This document shows, one piece after another, positions 36,748-45,868 of a DNA stretch of 64,000 bases. The first letter of the stretch is position 1. Each line of letters starts with the position of its first letter. The position numbers and the translations under genes are program-made. The stretch spans positions 46,744 through 110,743 of the forward strand of contig NZ_AWTC01000010.1 in assembly GCF_000497245.1 (NCBI RefSeq), given 5' to 3'. The notes below the pieces were generated by a model. The model did not search any database, was not told the origin of the DNA, and worked only from the letters and a program-made list of their open reading frames with translations. The stretch comes from Sporolactobacillus laevolacticus DSM 442. GTDB taxonomy: Bacteria > Bacillota > Bacilli > Bacillales > Sporolactobacillaceae.

Positions 36748-38058
36748 TCAGTTTTGTGCCGCTCTGCGTTCGATCGTTGATCCAATCCCGCATGCCTGGC
36801 GATACTTGGTGACCGCTCGTCTGGAGCAACGAATCCCCGACTGTGCAAGCAATTGCGAGAGCATCTGATCGGAGAGAGGTTTTTTTTGATCTTCGTTATC
36901 AACCAGCTGTTTAATTTCAAATTGAATTTGAAAGGCAGAGAGTGCCCCCTGTTGTGGTTTCACCGCTCGCACAAAAAAATCTTTCATTGGAAAAAGTCCA
37001 TAGTTTGTCTGAATATACTTGCCTGCGGCTGCGCGGCTGATCGTTGATTCATGAACAGACAATTGTTCCGCGGCCTTTTTCATCGCAAACGGGCGTAACT
37101 TTTCACGGCTTCCGGTTTGAAAGTAGTCTTCCTGATAATTCATCAGCATTTCAGCCAGTTTCATCAAGGTCTGCTTACGCCTGGAAACACCGGACAGGAG
37201 CCAATCTGCTTCCTCATATTTTTCGCGTAAATAGCGTTTTGTTTCAGCATCAGCTGCTTCCATATATGCCTTATAATCATCTGTGTTCACAGATATAGTT
37301 GGAAGATATTGATCCTCAAGTTCACAAACGAGGCTATTTCCTCTTTTGGAAATAACGACATCCGGAATGATGTATTGTGTTGGTTCATCTTGAATATTGG
37401 CTATGGGATTCGGATTCAGCTTGCGGATGCGAGCGATCGCCTCATTGATCTCTTCTTCCGTTGTACCGAGAATTTCAGCCAGTTCTGCCCAGTCACCGTT
37501 CATTAAACAATCCCGATAGTCCGTTAAAATAGACTCTGCGAGGGGGCAACGCGGTTCTGATCTCTGCAGTTGGAGACAGAGACATTCAGTGAGCGAGCGG
37601 GCACCTACGCCAGCAGGATCAAGCGACTGGACCATGGCCAGTGCTTCGGCCGGGTCTGCTTCATCATTTCCTAAACGATCTAGAATCTCTTCCGGTTCTT
37701 CATCTAGAAAACCGTTATCGTTCAACGAATCAATTAACAAATCTGCCGCTTCCATGCATGCACGCCCAATCCGCATCTGGTGCAGATCACGATGCAGCAA
37801 TTCGCGAAAATCAAGTACATCTATCGCCGTTTCCTCAATAACCTCCGAGGTGCTTTTGGCACTGTTTCCAATTGCATTATAAGAATAATCCCGGCGATAG
37901 TCACGAGCTTCAACGCGAAGAAGCGGGTTCTCAAGCGCTTTTTCATGAAGATATCTGGATAATTCTTCATTATTGCACTGTAAAACCGTCACGGATTGAT
38001 AAAGTGCCGGCGCCATTTTTAGTTTCAAAGATTGCTTCTGAACAAGTGCTAATCCCAT
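36748..38058 (-). CDS. rpoN: RNA polymerase sigma-54 factor
   Basis: Alternative sigma factor (SigL in B. subtilis) that needs an enhancer-binding ATPase. The 436-residue protein has the Gln/Leu-rich N-terminal region I (LVQKQSLKLKM...LYQSVTVLQ), the core-binding region, a helix-turn-helix (VHESTISRAAAGKYIQT) and an RpoN box (SRRAVTKYRQ). The ATG at 38058 follows GGAGGTGGAG. It stands immediately upstream of cggR, the same neighbourhood as sigL in several Bacillales. No sigma-54 activator gene is in the window. Confidence 0.96.
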   Translation of the reverse strand: MGLALVQKQSLKLKMAPALYQSVTVLQCNNEELSRYLHEKALENPLLRVEARDYRRDYSYNAIGNSAKSTSEVIEETAIDVLDFRELLHRDLHQMRIGRACMEAADLLIDSLNDNGFLDEEPEEILDRLGNDEADPAEALAMVQSLDPAGVGARSLTECLCLQLQRSEPRCPLAESILTDYRDCLMNGDWAELAEILGTTEEEINEAIARIRKLNPNPIANIQDEPTQYIIPDVVISKRGNSLVCELEDQYLPTISVNTDDYKAYMEAADAETKRYLREKYEEADWLLSGVSRRKQTLMKLAEMLMNYQEDYFQTGSREKLRPFAMKKAAEQLSVHESTISRAAAGKYIQTNYGLFPMKDFFVRAVKPQQGALSAFQIQFEIKQLVDNEDQKKPLSDQMLSQLLAQSGIRCSRRAVTKYRQACGIGSTIERRAAQN

Positions 38059-38081
38059 CTCGCTCCACCTCCTTTATTATT

Positions 38082-38110
38082 ATTATAGCAATTGAAGCAT
38101 AAAATGACTA
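38082..38110 (-). promoter_or_regulatory. Promoter of rpoN
   Basis: -10 TATAAT (38082-38087) is perfect, and a TAGTCA -35 (38105-38110) is 17 nt away. The -10 lies directly before the ribosome-binding site region, so the leader is very short (about 20 nt). Confidence 0.55.
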
Positions 38111-38267
38111 CGCTTACATAAGCAGTTTTTGTCGAATTAATTGATCATTTAACGAACATTGAGCGACTCGACTCACGTAGATCGTTCCCGCTCTTATCCG
38201 TCTCGACTTTCATTGTGAGCTGAAGAACTGTTCTCCTCTTTACTTGGGTTCTCCGAGATCATATATT

Positions 38268-38303
38268 AAAAAGGATACAGCGACCAATTCGCTGTATCCT
38301 TTT
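38268..38303. terminator. Rho-independent terminator of corA
   Basis: AAAAGGATACAGCG (38269-38282) pairs perfectly with CGCTGTATCCTTTT (38290-38303) over a 7-nt loop. A/T runs on both sides would allow termination in either direction. It starts 17 bp after the corA stop. Confidence 0.9.
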
Positions 38304-38319
38304 CTACTATTCATTAATG

Positions 38320-39261
38320 TTAAAAGTATTTCTTTTTCCAGAAAAACAGTGCAGTGATCCCTGCGAATCCCAATGCGATGCCGATTGGAATCAAGAATGC
38401 GTGCGAAGCATGTTGCCATGGAATCCAATCAACATTCATGCCCCAGAAACTCGCCACCATCGTCGGGATTGAAAGCACGATCGTAACGGTTGTCAGGAAT
38501 TTCATCACCACATTCACATTGTTTGAAATGACGGAAGCATACGCGTCCATCATGCCGCTTAAGATATTGCTGTGCACTTCCGACATCTCAATTGCCTGTT
38601 TGATTTCGATAATGACATCTTCAAGAAGATCCTGATCATCCTCGTACATACGCAGGAAACGCTGTTTTGTCATTTTTTCCATGACAATATTGTTAGATTT
38701 TAATGAAGTCGTGAAATAAACGAGCGTCTTTTCAAGACTTAATAAGTTAAAGAGCTCTTTATTACGCATCGATTCATGCAGTTCTCGCTCGATAAGCGAA
38801 GTTCTGCGGTCAATCGTTTTCAGGTATTTTAAATAATAACGGGCAATTACATAAAGAATTTGCAAAGTAAACCGTGTTTTTTTATACGTAAAAAAGTTCC
38901 GGATTCGATTGTTAATAAAATCATCAATAATCGGATTGCTTTGCAGGCAGACCGTAATAAAATAAAATGGCGTAACAATAATACCAAGCGGAATTGTATC
39001 ATAGGGCGCGGAGTCGGACTCATCCTGAACGAGCACCGGAAAATCGACGATAATCAATACCGTGTCATCCTCTTTCTCAATACGTGAACGTTCGTCATCA
39101 TCCAAAGAGTCACGAATAAAGTCCGATGGAATACCCGTTCCATCTACAACCTTCTGCACTTCTAATTCAGAAGGCCGAGTCAGATTGATCCAGCAGCCCT
39201 TTGCCAATTCATCCTTTTTGATCAATCTGTCCTGTTCATCTGTTAAATAAATATCAATCAT
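38320..39261 (-). CDS. corA: CorA-family magnesium/cobalt transporter
   Basis: Pentameric divalent-cation channel, mainly Mg2+. The 313 residues comprise a large soluble N-terminal funnel domain (to about residue 250) and two C-terminal helices. The selectivity signature GMN is present in FWGMNVDWIP (about residues 276-285). The protein ends with a basic tail (FFWKKKYF). The ATG at 39261 has GAGGAGGTG upstream. The gene is transcribed alone from a promoter about 230 bp away, with an unusually long and structured leader that could sense the ion. Confidence 0.94.
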   Translation of the reverse strand: MIDIYLTDEQDRLIKKDELAKGCWINLTRPSELEVQKVVDGTGIPSDFIRDSLDDDERSRIEKEDDTVLIIVDFPVLVQDESDSAPYDTIPLGIIVTPFYFITVCLQSNPIIDDFINNRIRNFFTYKKTRFTLQILYVIARYYLKYLKTIDRRTSLIERELHESMRNKELFNLLSLEKTLVYFTTSLKSNNIVMEKMTKQRFLRMYEDDQDLLEDVIIEIKQAIEMSEVHSNILSGMMDAYASVISNNVNVVMKFLTTVTIVLSIPTMVASFWGMNVDWIPWQHASHAFLIPIGIALGFAGITALFFWKKKYF

Positions 39262-39305
39262 GGTGCACCTCCTCTTATTTCAGAGGAAGCCTACACAGAT
39301 AATCC

Positions 39306-39443
39306 GCCCGCTGAAGCCAGTGTGAATCGCCCAGGGACGTCTGATGCCATATAAACTTCCCCATACCAATGACTGGGACCAGGGTTTTGATTCGAACTGT
39401 CAGAACTCATTGAGCGATCACTTCCTTCAGCGGGACATCGTAT
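39306..39443 (-). ncRNA. Structured corA leader, candidate riboswitch-like element
   Basis: In the corA leader CCCGCTGAAG (39434-39443, minus strand) can pair with CTTCAGCGGG (39307-39316), closing a domain of about 137 nt. Inside, TGATCG/CGAATCA (one bulge) and a further helix GAATC...GATTC with an adjoining CCC/GGG can form, giving a multi-branched fold. I do not recognise the M-box, ydaO, yybP-ykoY or cobalamin consensus in it. The remaining 40 nt lead into the ribosome site. Function as a Mg2+ or nucleotide sensor is inference. Confidence 0.45.
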
Positions 39444-39492
39444 TTAGTCCGGACACAACCTATGTTTCCATGGCCGAATGCCGCCACGTACT

Positions 39493-39521
39493 ATAATACA
39501 TGGTGTGCTCGCAGAACACAA
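39493..39521 (-). promoter_or_regulatory. Promoter of corA
   Basis: -10 TATTAT (39493-39498) and -35 TTGTGT (39516-39521) with a 17-nt spacer, about 230 bp before the corA ATG. Confidence 0.5.
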
Positions 39522-39603
39522 ATGTAGGATTAACTTTAGCACAAACAAAGTAACGATCTGTCTCTCAAAATGCACCCTTATGGGACTATACGTAGACAGT
39601 TGA

Positions 39604-39640
39604 AAAAAGAGCCTCTTGTTTTTAAGAACAAAGGGCTCTA
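39604..39640 (-). terminator. Rho-independent terminator of the coat-protein gene
   Basis: AGAGCC...TTGTT pairs with AACAA...GGCTCT (39609-39640) with a two-base internal mismatch, followed on the minus strand by six Ts. It lies 45 bp after the stop codon. Confidence 0.8.
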
Positions 39641-39684
39641 CATACGTTATTAATCAGCTTGATGATAAACGACTTTTTCTTAGG

Positions 39685-40194
39685 TTAGCAGTATGGCTTT
39701 GGAAAAAACGGCTTTTCGCATTGAACATCATAATGACGTTCATCGCATGTCTCAGACATTGTGTGCGGATAGTAATGTTGATGTTCATAGATGTAATGGG
39801 TTTTTCTAACGGTATGCATCTTATGAATATGTTTGACAATAACCGGCTTATAAATGTGCTGAACATTGACACTCTCTGGATCATAAATCGTTCCGCCCTG
39901 CGTCGGCGGGCAATGCAAAGTATTTTCTGTTACTTTTCCAGCACCGACCCCAGCCTTTGGGCCATAAGGGCTCGGCATCGCACCTTTTCCTTTTCCTTTT
40001 CCAGGACTCGGAAATTTGTATGCCGGTTTGTATTCAGGCTTCGGAGTAGGCATCGGGCTGATCGCTCCTACATTGCTAACATTGCCTACATTTGCCACAT
40101 TGCCGGCGTTCCCCACATTACCGACGTTTCCAACGTTACCCACATTTCCAGGATTAACTGGCATGTGCGTGTTTGAATAAGGTGAAACCTCCAT
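39685..40194 (-). CDS. CotD-like inner spore coat protein with Gly-Asn-Val repeats
   Basis: Probable structural spore-coat protein, about 169 residues. The C-terminal half (about 110-150) is rich in His, Tyr and Val (NVQHIYKPVIVKHIHKMHTV... then EHQHYYPHTMSE), the pattern of CotD. The N-terminal half carries about ten copies of a degenerate GNV/GNA triplet repeat (about residues 17-44). A Pro/Lys/Gly linker (PSPGKGKGKGAMPSP) follows. It ends in a Cys. ATG at 40194 follows GAGGAG. A candidate sigma-K -10 element is 36 bp upstream. The repeat domain is not part of B. subtilis CotD. A role in late mother-cell coat assembly is inferred. Confidence 0.75.
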   Translation of the reverse strand: MEVSPYSNTHMPVNPGNVGNVGNVGNVGNAGNVANVGNVSNVGAISPMPTPKPEYKPAYKFPSPGKGKGKGAMPSPYGPKAGVGAGKVTENTLHCPPTQGGTIYDPESVNVQHIYKPVIVKHIHKMHTVRKTHYIYEHQHYYPHTMSETCDERHYDVQCEKPFFPKPYC

Positions 40195-40229
40195 AATTTT
40201 GCTCCTCCTCGTCAATTGAAGTACACTAA

Positions 40230-40238
40230 TAACCTATG
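40230..40238 (-). promoter_or_regulatory. Candidate sigma-K -10 element for the coat gene
   Basis: CATAGGTTA on the minus strand matches the sigma-K -10 consensus CATANNNTA. The -35 is not convincing. Confidence 0.35.
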
Positions 40239-40366
40239 AGTCCGAGTGAGGCCTTGCCCTAATGAGAATACCTAATTTTTGCCTTTTAGCCTAAATTTGG
40301 GCAGATGCTTTGTACGATTTTTATCATCAAGCACCCAGTAAAAATAAACACATTTACGAGAATCGC

Positions 40367-40395
40367 TTGCAAAAGTGGAGTGAATCGCTTAGAAT
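40367..40395 (+). promoter_or_regulatory. Promoter of tRNA-Arg
   Basis: -35 TTGCAA (40367-40372) and -10 TAGAAT (40390-40395) are 17 nt apart, 33 bp before the mature tRNA. Confidence 0.6.
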
Positions 40396-40427
40396 AGACA
40401 AATGTCAGCGAATGAATGTTTCGTTAT

Positions 40428-40500
40428 GCGCTCGTAGCTCAGTGGATAGAGCAATGGTTTCCGGTACCATGTGTCGGGGGTTCGACTCCCTTCGAGCGCA
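40428..40500 (+). tRNA. tRNA-Arg (anticodon CCG)
   Basis: Full cloverleaf of 73 nt. The acceptor GCGCTCG/CGAGCGC is perfect. The D-stem is GCTC/GAGC, and the anticodon stem ATGGT/ACCAT encloses the loop TTCCGGT, whose middle CCG reads Arg codon CGG. The T-arm is GGGGG-TTCGACT-CCCTT with two G-U pairs. The 3' CCA is not encoded (TCA follows the discriminator A). Confidence 0.95.
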
Positions 40501-40511
40501 TCAAAAAGAAG

Positions 40512-40545
40512 AAGATCAGCCATCAGGCTGGTCTTTATTTTTTGT
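40512..40545 (+). terminator. Terminator after tRNA-Arg
   Basis: AAGATCAGCC pairs with GGCTGGTCTT (one G-T pair) over the loop ATCA, followed by a T-rich run. Confidence 0.8.
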
Positions 40546-40553
40546 CCTTAAAA

Positions 40554-40583
40554 TTTGACCTATATTGACCTTTAATGTATCAT
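40554..40583 (+). promoter_or_regulatory. clpP promoter with CtsR operator
   Basis: -35 TTGACC (40555-40560) and -10 TATCAT (40578-40583) with a 17-nt spacer. The minus-strand reading AAGGTCAATATAGGTCAAA (40554-40572) matches the CtsR heptad repeat RGTCAAA-N3-RGTCAAA, with one heptad imperfect. CtsR would cover the -35 and spacer, giving heat-shock control. Confidence 0.8.
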
Positions 40584-40636
40584 GGATGTTGGTAATGGGA
40601 AAAATAACTTTTTCAATGGAAAAGGGGGTTCGTTCA

Positions 40637-41221
40637 ATGCCTTTAATACCTACAGTCATTGAGCAGACAAACCGCGGAGAACGCGCATATGATATCTACT
40701 CACGCTTGCTGAAAGACCGCATCATCATGCTCGGCACAGCTATTGACGATAATGTCGCCAATGCAGTTGTTGCACAGCTGCTCTTCTTGGCAGCAGAGGA
40801 TTCAGAAAAAGATATTTCGCTTTATATCAACAGCCCGGGCGGATCAATTACCGCAGGAATGGCCATTTTCGATACGATGCAGTTTATTAAACCAAAAGTA
40901 TCTACAATTTGCATCGGCATGGCTGCTTCCATGGGCAGCTTCCTGCTGACCGCCGGGGAAATCGGCAAACGTTATGCACTGCCGAACAGTGAAATCATGA
41001 TTCACCAACCGCTCGGCGGCATGCAGGGCCAGGCGTCGGACATGGAGATTCACGCGAAACGAATTATAAGTATTCGCGAAAAATTGAATCATATCTATGC
41101 TGACAGAACGGGTCAGCCTTATGAAGTTATTGCTCGCGATACAGACCGCGACAACTTCATGTCTGCTGAGGAAGCGAAAAAATACGGCTTGATCGACGAT
41201 ATTATGGTTGCATCAAAATAA
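40637..41221 (+). CDS. clpP: ATP-dependent Clp protease proteolytic subunit
   Basis: Serine peptidase that forms the tetradecameric chamber used by ClpC, ClpX and ClpE. The 194-residue protein has the oxyanion loop [12 protein letters not shown], the catalytic Ser in [11 protein letters not shown] (about residue 98), catalytic His in IMIHQPLGG and Asp in [12 protein letters not shown] at 40637 ([10 protein letters not shown]) follows AAAGGGGG; the in-frame stretch upstream includes the promoter and is rejected. It is the only long plus-strand gene in the window. Monocistronic, with its own terminator. Confidence 0.98.
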   Translation: MPLIPTVIEQTNRGERAYDIYSRLLKDRIIMLGTAIDDNVANAVVAQLLFLAAEDSEKDISLYINSPGGSITAGMAIFDTMQFIKPKVSTICIGMAASMGSFLLTAGEIGKRYALPNSEIMIHQPLGGMQGQASDMEIHAKRIISIREKLNHIYADRTGQPYEVIARDTDRDNFMSAEEAKKYGLIDDIMVASK

Positions 41222-41227
41222 TAAACA

Positions 41228-41263
41228 AAAAAGGTCGGAGCCTCGTGCTTCGACCTTTTTTGT
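41228..41263 (+). terminator. Rho-independent terminator of clpP
   Basis: AAAAAAGGTCG pairs with CGACCTTTTTT over a 13-nt loop, starting within 8 bp of the clpP stop. The symmetrical A/T runs may serve crh from the other side too. Confidence 0.88.
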
Positions 41264-41287
41264 ATAGTATAGTAAGCGCTATCATTT

Positions 41288-41554
41288 TCAGGCATTCATT
41301 TGTTCATTTTCTACAAATGAAGCAAGGGCGGCGAGAGCATCCATTTCATCCTCTCCCTCCGCCCTAAGCAAAAAGCTCTCTCCATAAGCCGGAGCAAGAC
41401 TCATCACGCCCATAATGCTTTTTACATTTGCCACATGACCATCTTTTTCAAGAGTCAGATGTGATTTGAATAGATTTGCGCTCTGCACAAACAATGCGGC
41501 AGGACACGCCTGCAGACCGTTTTCCAGCCTGACGGTCACTTTTTTCGCCAACAT
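41288..41554 (-). CDS. crh: Crh, catabolite-repression HPr-like protein
   Basis: HPr paralogue that acts as a CcpA co-repressor when phosphorylated on Ser46 by HPr kinase, but does not transport sugar. The 88-residue sequence has Gln15 in place of the catalytic His (NGLQACPAA) and retains Ser46 in NVKSIMGVMSLA. Residue 17, usually Arg in HPr and Crh, is Cys here. ATG at 41554 follows AAAGGAGG; the longer reading upstream crosses whiA and is discarded. Last gene of rapZ-yvcK-whiA-crh. The kinase hprK is at 49265-50185. Confidence 0.94.
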   Translation of the reverse strand: MLAKKVTVRLENGLQACPAALFVQSANLFKSHLTLEKDGHVANVKSIMGVMSLAPAYGESFLLRAEGEDEMDALAALASFVENEQMNA

Positions 41555-41588
41555 TAGGGAATGCCTCCTTTCCCTGTTTATGGCGGCG

Positions 41589-42521
41589 CTATTGCCCTTG
41601 ACGAATCCGATTGGCGATTGCATCGATCTTCCGAAAGCGGTGATTGATGCCGGATTTGCTGATCGGCTCACCGCTGACCATCTCACCGAGCTCTTTTAAT
41701 GTAATGTCCGGATTTTTGAGACGGATTTCGGCGATCTCTCTCAGTTTTTCCGGCAATTCCTCAAGACCGATGCTTTTTTCAATCAGCCGGATATTCTCCA
41801 TTTGCTTCATGGCCGCGCTGACCGTCTTATTCAGATTCGCCGTCTCACAATTCACGAGACGATTGACGGAATTACGCATGTCTTTGACGATGCGGATATC
41901 CTCAAAGTAAAACAGGGCTTTATTCGCGCCGATAATGCTTAGAAAGTCGGTGATCTTCTCGCCTTCTTTCATATAAATGATATACCCGTTCTTTCTCGGC
42001 AATATTTTGACATTAAGATTGAACGTATTCATCAGTTTAGCCAAAGAATACGTATGTTCTTCATAATTCGAAAAAATTTCTAAGTGATACGACGATTCGG
42101 GATGGTTCAATGAACCGCCTGCGAGAAATGAGCCGCGGAGATACGAACGTCTGCAGCATTCCTCCGTGATCAGTTCATGAGCGATTTCCCGCGTGAATTG
42201 CCCGTTATCATCAATTATTTTCAGATTTTCAAGGAACGGACGAGCAGTTTCCTTTAACCGGACAATATAGACATTGTTTTTCTTTAGTCGCATCTTTTTG
42301 CGGACAAGAATCTCAACCTGATAGTGATAAGCCTGCTTAATTAGTCGAAAAATACGCCGCGAAATCGCGGCATTCTCCGTCGCAATATCCAGTTGGATCC
42401 GTTTATTGCGTATTGAAATGAATCCGTTCATTCGCGTGAGCGCGGCAAGTTCGGCGCGCGCACAACAGTCATCCACCTCAAGCATTGTTAGTTCTTTTTT
42501 TGTTTCTGCGGCAAATGACAT
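41589..42521 (-). CDS. whiA: WhiA-family DNA-binding protein
   Basis: Homologue of sporulation regulator WhiA (YvcL), needed for normal division and chromosome segregation in Bacillus. The 310 residues have an N-terminal LAGLIDADG-like homing-endonuclease fold (KKELT...[13 protein letters not shown], without catalytic acids) and a C-terminal helix-turn-helix ([11 protein letters not shown]...[18 protein letters not shown] segment). ATG at 42521 is preceded by GGGGG. The gene is 17 bp after yvcK, in a fixed Firmicute order. Confidence 0.95.
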   Translation of the reverse strand: MSFAAETKKELTMLEVDDCCARAELAALTRMNGFISIRNKRIQLDIATENAAISRRIFRLIKQAYHYQVEILVRKKMRLKKNNVYIVRLKETARPFLENLKIIDDNGQFTREIAHELITEECCRRSYLRGSFLAGGSLNHPESSYHLEIFSNYEEHTYSLAKLMNTFNLNVKILPRKNGYIIYMKEGEKITDFLSIIGANKALFYFEDIRIVKDMRNSVNRLVNCETANLNKTVSAAMKQMENIRLIEKSIGLEELPEKLREIAEIRLKNPDITLKELGEMVSGEPISKSGINHRFRKIDAIANRIRQGQ

Positions 42522-42538
42522 GCCAATACCCCCAGATC

Positions 42539-43501
42539 TTACACTTTTTTCTCAGTAAATAAGGACATAAGCATGCGGCCCACAACCGCTTCATCATGTC
42601 GAACTACGCCACCGGCTGTTTTTATCAGCGGTGCGTGAATTACATCAATGCCCAAATCGTTTAATTGCTTCCAATCGATTGGTACCGGTTCCGACTCCTC
42701 AGCCGCGTAGCGTTTCAGCAAATCCAGCTTAATTGGCTGGCTATTTACAATGATTGTATCAATTAAAGGATGCGCGACATGTCGATGAATCGCAGTAATG
42801 TGTTCCGATGCCGTGAAGTGGTCGGTTTCCCCTTTCTGGGTCATGACATTGCACACATATACTTTTCTCGCCTTAGCTCTGTAAATTTCATCAGCCAATT
42901 CCGGTACAAGCAGGTTAGGAATCACACTTGTATACAGACTGCCAGGACCAAACGTAATTAGGTCCGCTTCACGAATAGCGCGGACACTTTCAGGTAAAGG
43001 CTGAATATCCGCCGGTTTCAGGAAAACACGTTCAATCCGTTTATTCACTTCAGGAATATGTGATTCGCCTTCAACAATGCTGCCGTCACTCATTACTGCG
43101 CCAAGCGCTATCATCTGATCGGCAGCTGGAAGTACCTGACCATGAACATTAAGAATTCGGCTCAGCTCACGCACACCCTTGACAAAATCTCCGGTAATTG
43201 AGGTCAGCGCGGCAATCAGCAAATTGCCCATAGAGTGGCCGTTCAACCCGCTATCAGACTTAAATCGATGCTGAAGCAGCTGCTCAAACATCGGTTCAAT
43301 ATCCGAAAGCGAGACCAGTACATTGCGAATGTCACCGGGAGGAGGGATCTGAAGTTCATTTCTCAGCACCCCACTGCTGCCGCCGTCATCCGCAACAGTC
43401 ACAATCGCGGTGATATCAACCGGATACTTTTTCAGTCCGCGAAGAACCGCGGGCAGTCCTGTCCCACCACCGATAGCGACTACTTTTTTATGATCTGTCA
43501 T
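42539..43501 (-). CDS. yvcK: YvcK/CuvA family gluconeogenesis factor
   Basis: UDP-sugar-binding protein required for growth on gluconeogenic carbon sources and for normal cell shape. The 320-residue sequence shows [43 protein letters not shown] and the [14 protein letters not shown] segment, all typical for the family (related to 2-phospho-lactate transferase CofD). ATG at 43501 follows GAGGA; the upstream in-frame extension lies inside rapZ and is rejected. 5 bp after rapZ. Confidence 0.95.
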   Translation of the reverse strand: MTDHKKVVAIGGGTGLPAVLRGLKKYPVDITAIVTVADDGGSSGVLRNELQIPPPGDIRNVLVSLSDIEPMFEQLLQHRFKSDSGLNGHSMGNLLIAALTSITGDFVKGVRELSRILNVHGQVLPAADQMIALGAVMSDGSIVEGESHIPEVNKRIERVFLKPADIQPLPESVRAIREADLITFGPGSLYTSVIPNLLVPELADEIYRAKARKVYVCNVMTQKGETDHFTASEHITAIHRHVAHPLIDTIIVNSQPIKLDLLKRYAAEESEPVPIDWKQLNDLGIDVIHAPLIKTAGGVVRHDEAVVGRMLMSLFTEKKV

Positions 43502-43505
43502 TCTT

Positions 43506-44372
43506 TTATTTTCCTCTCTCAATATCCCGGTGCGACACGTTTGTCGGGAAATCTCCGGAAAGTTTATTGGCAATCCATTCAGTCAATGCGACCGACCGGT
43601 GTTTGCCGCCTGTGCAGCCAATGGCAATGACCAGCTGTCCCTTGCCTTCGCGTTTGTATTGCGGAATCATAAATTGGAGCAGATCCATTAACTTTTTTAG
43701 AAACTGCTGCGTTTCCGACCATTTCAACACATAGTCGGATATATCCTTGTCTAATCCCGTCCGTTCACGCATGTGTTTCACATAATAAGGATTAGGCAGA
43801 AAACGCACATCAAAAACGAGATCGGCGTCAATCGGCAAGCCATATTTAAAGCCGAAGGAGAGCAAATTGACGCGAAAGGTTTCGCTTTCGCTAGCGAATT
43901 CTTGGGCGATCTGGTCGCGCAGCTGCCTTGGTGTCATATCAGTTGTATCTATATAGTATTGTGCCAGTCCTTTAACTTCTTCAAGTTTCTTTCGTTCTGC
44001 ACGGATGCCGTCGATTGGCCTGCTTTTTGGAGAAAGCGGATGTGATCGCCGCGTTTCCTTATAGCGATGCACCAGTGTCTCATCTTTGGCATCAAGGAAC
44101 AAAATTTTCGGTCTGATTTTTTCTGATTTACTGAATGCGTCCAGTGAAGCAAAGAGTGAATCAAAGAACGTCCTACCGCGAAGATCCATGACTAATGCCA
44201 GTTTATTCAACTTTTCCGAATCTGAATCTTCAATTAAGTCAATAAATTTCGGGAGCAAGGTTGGCGGCAAGTTATCGATGCAGAAGTAACCCAAGTCCTC
44301 AAATATACGGGTTGCAACAGTTTTCCCCGCACCCGACATCCCCGTTACGATCACTACTTGAATATCCTTCAT
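43506..44372 (-). CDS. rapZ: RapZ/YvcJ nucleotide-binding protein
   Basis: P-loop protein whose enterobacterial relative is an RNA adaptor; in Bacillus it influences competence. The 288-residue protein has Walker A GMSGAGKT near the N-terminus, [31 protein letters not shown] and the C-terminal [10 protein letters not shown]. The start is ATG 44372; a GTG at 44390 is also open and cannot be excluded. First of four co-oriented genes. The nudix gene yvcI that often precedes it is absent. Confidence 0.94.
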   Translation of the reverse strand: MKDIQVVIVTGMSGAGKTVATRIFEDLGYFCIDNLPPTLLPKFIDLIEDSDSEKLNKLALVMDLRGRTFFDSLFASLDAFSKSEKIRPKILFLDAKDETLVHRYKETRRSHPLSPKSRPIDGIRAERKKLEEVKGLAQYYIDTTDMTPRQLRDQIAQEFASESETFRVNLLSFGFKYGLPIDADLVFDVRFLPNPYYVKHMRERTGLDKDISDYVLKWSETQQFLKKLMDLLQFMIPQYKREGKGQLVIAIGCTGGKHRSVALTEWIANKLSGDFPTNVSHRDIERGK

Positions 44373-44498
44373 CCTGCATCCGTCCCTCACCGATCAAATT
44401 TTCATAGACGGCGAAATCAGTTCGCCAAATCCATGCCTCTTATTAAATAGTATACTCGAAAAAAAATCAATCAGAAAGAAAAAGAGAGGGTGACGGAA

Positions 44499-44558
44499 AT
44501 GAGCGCAAAAAAAGCAGCACAGCAATCTGCTTGTGCCGCTAAAAAATGTTTTATATAA
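44499..44558 (+). CDS. Candidate 19-residue Ala/Lys-rich microprotein
   Basis: Plus-strand ORF MSAKKAAQQSACAAKKCFI with GAGAGGGTGA 5-6 nt before the ATG. It lies in the 326-bp gap between rapZ and trxB, and nothing else in that gap looks coding. Two Cys and Lys/Ala content recall small basic sporulation peptides, but I know no relative. It may be chance. Confidence 0.35.
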   Translation: MSAKKAAQQSACAAKKCFI

Positions 44559-44698
44559 AAAGGGGGGTCAATTTCATTAATATCATATCGCCTTTTCATT
44601 TCATGAAGATTACATGAACATTAAACACTCATGAAAAACACCCTCGTCAGTCGTCCTAAGGCTCATGACTTAAGACATGCAACGCTGTGGTCCCCCAA

Positions 44699-45667
<969 letters not shown>

Positions 45668-45868
45668 CTAGCAAGTTTGTGAATTATTTATACTATAAAA
45701 TTTGAAATGTTAAGGAATATAGTATAAGCGCAGCTAGGGTTTCGCCCTTTCCAAGACTTTGCGAAACCAAGCTTTCTAATAATCATTATTATCTACTCAA
45801 CTGATAACTCTATGCTAAAGAATGAAGCATCCAAAGTCCAGAAAATTGCTCATGAAGAAATTTCAGGC

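Noticed and set aside
39370..39400. tRNA-like T-arm (TTCGAATC) in the corA leader
   Set aside because: No T-stem, anticodon arm or acceptor stem can be formed around it.
39301..39480. M-box, ydaO, yybP-ykoY, cobalamin or T-box riboswitch before corA
   Set aside because: Long-range pairing is present but none of the conserved core sequences I know could be found.
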